From: Tretioscincus oriximinensis
Lineage: Eukaryota; Chordata; Lepidosauria; Squamata; Gymnophthalmidae
Length of the DNA: 64,000 bases
NCBI GenBank assembly: GCA_022410635.1
Contig: JAJVDF010000452.1
Coordinates: 355,247 to 419,246 of the forward strand
Direction: 5' to 3'
The notes beneath the pieces were generated by a model that was not told the DNA's origin, searched no databases, and saw only the letters and a program-made list of their open reading frames with translations. Positions 59,370 to 64,000 of the stretch are shown here, one piece after another. How positions within the stretch are numbered: the stretch's first letter is position 1; the number at the start of each line of letters is the position of its first letter. The position numbers and the translations under genes were made by a program.

Positions 59370-59580
59370 TCCTTCCCCTTGCTCCCTTCCATGCCTCCAT
59401 CCACCCATTCCCTCCTTCCCCTTTCACTTACTGCTTCTTTGTTTTGTTTCTTCTTTCTTTCTGATTTACTTTTTTCCCTACTTCTTTTTCTTCATTATCT
59501 TCTTTCCTTCCTCTCAACTTTCATCCATTCCTTCCTTTATTCTTCCTTTCCTTCCTTTTCCTTCCATTATTGGTCCCAAT
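59370..59580. repeat. Pyrimidine-rich low-complexity tract
   Basis: Plus strand almost entirely C and T with irregular CCTT and TTCC units, ending at an N (59581). The 143-codon frame across it is compositional. Confidence 0.9.
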
Positions 59581-59584
59581 NCTG

Positions 59585-60221
59585 AACCCCAAGGTATTCC
59601 ACTTCTCTCATCTTTCCTCCTAGAGAACCATACATTTTTACTTCCCTCTGTTTTCTGTCTTTTAGCAAGGTTTCCAACCCAGGACTTTGGTTTCTGGAGG
59701 CTGCCTGGGTCCCTAGAGGTTGCCAAAGTTCTGAGCTCCGTCAAAGGTTGTTATACCTCGGAATGTTGAACTCTTCCCTCACACCTTTTATTATATGTGC
59801 AGATGAATGAGGATGCAATTGCACATGATTTACTCCATATTTAGAGTAAATTCCGAAATAAAATAAAATATGGGAAAGGGGGCTTACGTGAGCTGCTTTC
59901 TATATTTGTGGGAAATCTCCTTGAAGCTTCTGCTTAGNTGGGCTAAGTACCATTGTACTTACAAGTGTGGGGAGAGAAAGATGAGATCAACAGAGATGCA
60001 ACTGAACTGATATTGGCAAGCCAACATAACTATAATTGAATTCGATCAACTACATAGTGACCAGATGTATCAACAGCTACTAGAATGGATGTTTAGGTAA
60101 ACCTTCCAGATTAGAAAAATAGGGAAGATGCATCTAATAACCATTGGAAGCAAGAGAAGGTGAAGGTTTTTTTTTTTACTTTTCCTCTGTTTGAAATCTC
60201 CAGAATAAATAATGAATGAAT
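59585..60221. other. No gene recognised
   Basis: Unique sequence with an N at 59938. Confidence 0.5.
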
Positions 60222-60290
60222 GTATGAGACAGGACGCTGGGCTAAATGAGCTATGGCCTGATCCAGCAGGGTCTTCTTATGTGCTTATGC
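60222..60290 (+). mobile_element. CR1 LINE 3' terminus
   Basis: ATGAGACAGGACGCTGGGCT, AAATGAGCTATGGCCTGATC, CAGCAGGGTCTTCTTATG and TGCTTATGC give the last 70 bases of the CR1 subfamily at 25135. Confidence 0.75.
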
Positions 60291-62690
60291 ATTTCAGATT
60301 GGTTGACTGCTAAGTGTAATCATTTATTCTTACACTGTATTTGAGTTCTGTGTGCATGTGTGTAGTACAAGAAACAACAGTAACCTTTTTAGAATGCTAG
60401 CTAAACAGTACTGTGTAACCAGGAAAACAACTACGATTATTGGAAGAACATCCCAAACTTCATACTTAGTCCTTTAGTGCAGAATGATCATGTCAAGAAA
60501 GGACAAACTTGCCAGTTTCTCAGCTGGAACAATGTTTACAGAACCATTGCCTTATCAATATTCAGAAGGTTGGCCCTGAATCATCCTATATCTGGATCTA
60601 ACGTGGAACAAGAACTGACTGTCCTTTCCCCAGCAAAGTCTATCAGGGTATTGAAAGTTTAACTCCAAATTGAGATAGCAAAATTTGAGTTGAGACAATC
60701 AGCTCCTGAGAACATGGGAAGTGAAACCTCACTTTTCAACTTCAAGAACATTTTCTACTGGAAGAACATTTCATTTGGATGAGATTGAAAATCTCTTGAT
60801 ACTAAATGAGATTGATCAGAATCAATTGTCCAATTTGTCTATTGGAAAAATGAGTCAATCATTGCATACGAAAGTTAGGAGGACACATGGAAAGCCAAAT
60901 GCTATGACTGTCTTGTTCGTTCATATCTTCAAATTCTTGAAATCATAAAATGAACTCATAAAATTAGGAAAGGGAAGAACATGTAGATCAGCCATAGGAT
61001 ATTCTGCAGTAATCTAGGTGTCAATTTCTTGAAATGTTACTCCTTTAAAGAACTGTATGATGTGAAACATTTGTAAATCCAAGAATGTAGACAGACGGTA
61101 ATCTCCAGTTCTGAACTTACGGGAGTCAGTTCCGAACATATGGAAGATATCAAGTTGAGGAGGATAGCCCTAGACAGATAAAGTATGATTTGTTTATAAC
61201 AATTTCCAATAGCACATCAGCTGTGCCTCATAGCCGAAGCATAATCTTTCATTCTGTCCCCACAAAAGTAATAAACTAAATAAGTAATTGCCGTTGCTTG
61301 GTGTTAAAACTACTGCCTGGAAAGCAGAAGCTTATAGGTTCAATCCTTGGCATTTTCCCAGAAAAATATAATGGAAACTCGTTTCTGTTTCTGCCAAGGA
61401 TTCTATAGTAACAAATACCACCAATCTCATATCCAACAATAATAATATAAGTAAAAAAAGTGAACCATGAACAATTTGATTTTTCACTTTCATTGGTAAA
61501 AGATTCAATTGGGATAATAGTAAAACTGCTTTTAATGTGCTCATTTTCCATTCTGTTTTTGTTATTGGCACTTCCCCTGAGACCTTCAAGGATAAGACCA
61601 GGATGAAAATGCAAGCAAGAAACTAAATTCAATTCAATTTTTTTTAAAATCAGAAAAGGCACTAAATGCCTCCATGCTTGTTTCTGGGATATGGTTCATA
61701 AATGACCAGAGTGCTGCAAACCTAATAAATTAATTTAAATGTTTTTGGGCCTTTAGTAGCAATTAAAAATCATTTTGGAAGAAATTTAAATGTCCTTTTA
61801 ATCTGACATTGCTATATATTTAAGAAATCATATCATTGTTAGACTTCATTATTTAGTAGATTTTTATTATTTAATTCTTTGGCAATTTTTTCTGGCAAGG
61901 ATACCTAACAGTATTTTCCTTACATAAATTTTAACTATCTGTTGGAAAATATGAGTTTCATTTTCCAGATTGTAAAGCTTATCTTTGCATGTGTATGGGC
62001 TTTAAACTTTGGCTTTTCTTTAGGCAGTACGTGAAAACCTCTACATGACTCCACTGAATTCTTGGCAAGTATTGATGATTTGCTCATGAATCTGTTTTAC
62101 TACCCATGTTGGAGAATTCCTATATATGTGGAGAATGTTAAATCACAGAAAAGTTTTGATCTTTGGGTTTTGTGAGGGTGGAATTTTAATATAAAAATAG
62201 CTCATATATCCCTTTGAGGTTAATTTGGGCCTCCCATAGCATTATTGCTTGCTTGTAAATTGTTGAACTTCTTGCTTAAAATTCTACTGGAGATTCTGTA
62301 CATCTGTACTATGATCATGATAGAGTGTGACACGTGTGTTAACAGCCACTATAATATCCTTGGACAAAATTCAGAGTAGTGGGTGAAGCTCTGATTTGGT
62401 GTTCCTAAGCTTCCTTTTGATGGGATCAAACTAAGCTTCCAAACAGATTCCGGTTTCTTAACATGGATGGATCATCTCATTTTATGAGCTACTATTACTT
62501 TCATTTACAATTATAATGTTTATCCTTCCATACATTGCTGATCTACAGTCTCATTAACACTGACAATTGCCAAAAGATGCTAGGATAATGGGTCCTGGAG
62601 TTCAAATGTATTTATAAGAATGACACTCCACTTTCAGAAACTTGAAGGTGATAGCTTGTATAATGGCCTATACTGTGGTGGCATGGAATA
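60291..62690. other. No gene recognised
   Basis: AT-rich unique sequence. Frames at 61276-61662 (128 codons, minus) and elsewhere are unrecognised. Confidence 0.5.
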
Positions 62691-62708
62691 TCAGACATCT
62701 TTCATTAC

Positions 62709-62862
62709 CTGGTCATAATGTGCTTCTTCATTAAGCTCTTTGGCAGTCAAAGATTCCCCCATACGCTGACCAGGACTTGATGGTATCTCAGTTTGTTGTG
62801 ACTGTAATTTATGTTGTAACTGGGGTGAGGGAGGATTCTTTACAGGATCCGGGCCAAAGAAT
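62709..62862 (-). other. Candidate isolated coding exon, minus strand
   Basis: Part of a 165-codon minus-strand frame (62691-63188), the longest in the window. The part 62709-62862 is bounded by a plausible acceptor (TACATAG) and donor (CAG then GTAATG), is open for 51 codons, and is proline/serine/glutamine-rich with a charged end (FFGPDPVKNPPSP, ESLTAKELNEEAHYDQ), like a disordered segment of a regulatory protein. I do not recognise it. The rest of the frame crosses an N (62950) and AT-rich sequence. Confidence 0.25.
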
Positions 62863-63074
62863 CTATGTACCATTGATTCAGAACCATGGACAGCAATGAT
62901 GATTGAGATTTCAGACTTATATATGGTATTAACAAAATATGATTTTTTTNCCCCCAAACATAAGTGGTTCCTGTTGGCATGGGTGTCAACAAAGAGTTCT
63001 GTATTATCATATGCTCTGGTAATGTAAAAAAGTGCAAGAGTATTAGAAATTGGTCCAGAATAAGATAAACAAAA

Positions 63075-63640
63075 TGTTAACATGTGGAGTAACAAAAACA
63101 GACAGAATGTCGATAATGCTGGCAAATTTGAGAGATTTGTAATCAATTGTGAAAAAGAAAATTGTGCATAAGTTGATTGCATGTGCACAAGTAGTTTTAA
63201 CAGGAGGGTGGAAAGACTAGTCTAAGTGGATGATTAATAAATGGTATAATTATGCTGTAAATATACTGCTCAAAATAATTAAGGGAACACTTTAACATAA
63301 CAGTGTATGTTAAAGTGTTCCCTTAATTATTTTGAGCATTATATATTGGCTGTGGAAATCATAAATTGTACAATTAATATGGAGAATCATGTACACGCAT
63401 TGAGCACGTGCAAACAAAAATGTAGTAAAAGTATACTTAGAAAACAAATTAAGAAGTGAAAATGAAAAGTTGAAAGTTAGATTTTTTCTATGTGATATTT
63501 TNATGTTTAATAAATATTCTTATAAGTAATGTTACCCAGAGGAAGGAGCAGAGAGGGCTGGGAAGTAAAATTGTAAAATTGTCAAAAGTATTATAATGTG
63601 TTTATAAATAAGTCAAATGTAAAAATTAAAATATTTTTGT
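63075..63640 (+). pseudogene. L1 LINE ORF2 end and 3' UTR, interrupted by a MITE
   Basis: Plus-strand frame gives LIACAQVVLTGGWKD, a stop, SKWMINKWYNY, matching the spacing of LLMAAALVITRYWKDKSPW in the L1 fragment at 8640-8720 and the L1 ORF2 C-terminus in general. The following AT-rich sequence with GAGGAAGGAGCAGAGAGGGC near 63540 resembles an L1 3' UTR. Upstream boundary uncertain. A palindromic element sits inside. Confidence 0.5.
63263..63343. mobile_element. Tc1/mariner-type MITE, 33-bp perfect palindrome arms
   Basis: Arms 63267-63299 and 63306-63338 are exact reverse complements, separated by six bases. The arm starts TGCTCAAAATAATTAAGGGA, then ACACTTTAA, like the terminal repeats of a Tc1/mariner group (TACTGCTCAAAA, AAGGGAACACT) known from fish and reptiles. 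TA dinucleotides lie at both edges. The interior is entirely deleted, leaving the two ends head to head. Confidence 0.85.
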
Positions 63641-63699
63641 CAGTTGCTTTCATGCGGTTTGCCTTATCATACACATTTTTAAAATTAGATGTGTAGTAT

Positions 63700-63903
63700 G
63701 AGCCAGTTTGTTGTAGTGGTTAGAGTGCTGGTTTGATTCCACACTCTTCCAGGAAGCCCGCTGAGTGATATTGGGTCAATCAAAGTTCTTAGAACTCTCT
63801 CAGCCTTGCCTACTTCACAGGGTGTCTGTTGTGGGGAAAGTAACAAAAGCCATGTGTGCCCCCCTATGGTTGGCCATTCTGAGCCCTTTGGGTATAGGAC
63901 GGG

Positions 63904-63905
<2 letters not shown>
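63700..63905 (+). mobile_element. tRNA-derived SINE with L2-like tail
   Basis: GAGCCAGTTTGTTGTAGTGG and TTAGAGTGCTGGTTTGATTC (A-box and B-box region of the tRNA-like head), CCCGCTGAGTGATATTGGG, CTACTTCACAGGGTGTCTGT and TGTGGGG, then CCCTTTGGGTATAGGACGGG. This is the clearest copy of the family also at 22025, 28678 and 42490. Its 3' end is the same tail as the L2-like LINEs, which probably supplied its retrotransposition machinery. Confidence 0.9.

Positions 63906-64000
<95 letters not shown>
63906..64000. repeat. (AAT)n microsatellite reaching the window edge
   Basis: A perfect AAT array of at least 31 units extends the SINE's 3' tail and continues past the window, so its full length is unknown. 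Confidence 0.97.

Noticed and set aside
59338..59769. 143-codon plus-strand frame
   Set aside because: Mostly the CT-rich tract at 59370-59580 and crosses an N.
45891..63905. tRNA-like sequences at 45900, 49920 and 63700
   Set aside because: They are degraded tRNA-like heads of SINEs followed by SINE bodies, not functional tRNA genes.

Overview
This window reads as intergenic or deep-intronic DNA of a squamate reptile, most likely a lizard. The evidence is its repeat content: CR1 LINEs ending in ATTCTATGA-type or CTTATGTTCTTATG-type 3' ends, L2-like LINEs ending in a GGGTATAGGGCGG tail, tRNA-derived SINEs with (TTC)n or (AAT)n tails, L1 fragments, and many short DNA transposons. I found no complete protein-coding gene, rRNA, tRNA gene or CRISPR array. 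The open reading frames are short and are either chance, low-complexity, or remnants of transposon reverse transcriptase. The species is not determined.

Layout. 0-7 kb is mostly unique AT-rich DNA with one foldback MITE, an L2 tail and a possible isolated exon (6891-7085). 7.9-9.9 kb holds an L1 ORF2 3' fragment (+) abutting an L2-type LINE (-). 11.2-12.1 kb is a pyrimidine tract followed by a purine/G-rich tract. 15-25.5 kb has CR1 fragments, a Tc1-like 5' end, a SINE ending in a (TACA)n array that contains the only long assembly gap, a palindromic MITE, and a second MITE split by CR1. 28-30 kb has a CCA/CAA tract and two SINEs, one inserted in a MITE. 33 kb carries a 188-bp hAT-type MITE with a perfect 8-bp target duplication. 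36.0-37.2 kb has an L2 3' end next to a Ty3/gypsy remnant with a decayed chromodomain and a probable 3' LTR. 38.8-44 kb has two copies of one DNA-transposon family, an LTR-like segment and a CR1 end. 45.9-53.5 kb has three copies of one SINE family, one split by a solo-LTR-like element and one split by CR1. 56.1-56.5 kb is a GC-rich foldback. 57.2-58 kb is a CR1 with decayed RT. 62.7-64 kb has a possible minus-strand exon, an L1 end interrupted by a Tc1/mariner-type palindrome, and a SINE running into an (AAT)n array at the window edge.

No host gene system can be described. The main interest is the nesting, which gives relative ages: SINE in MITE, CR1 in MITE, CR1 in SINE, LTR in SINE, mariner-type MITE in L1. 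The family names come from recalled consensus features, not a database search. The two exon-like segments are the only hints of host coding sequence and both are unproven. I did not find a convincing new biological system.
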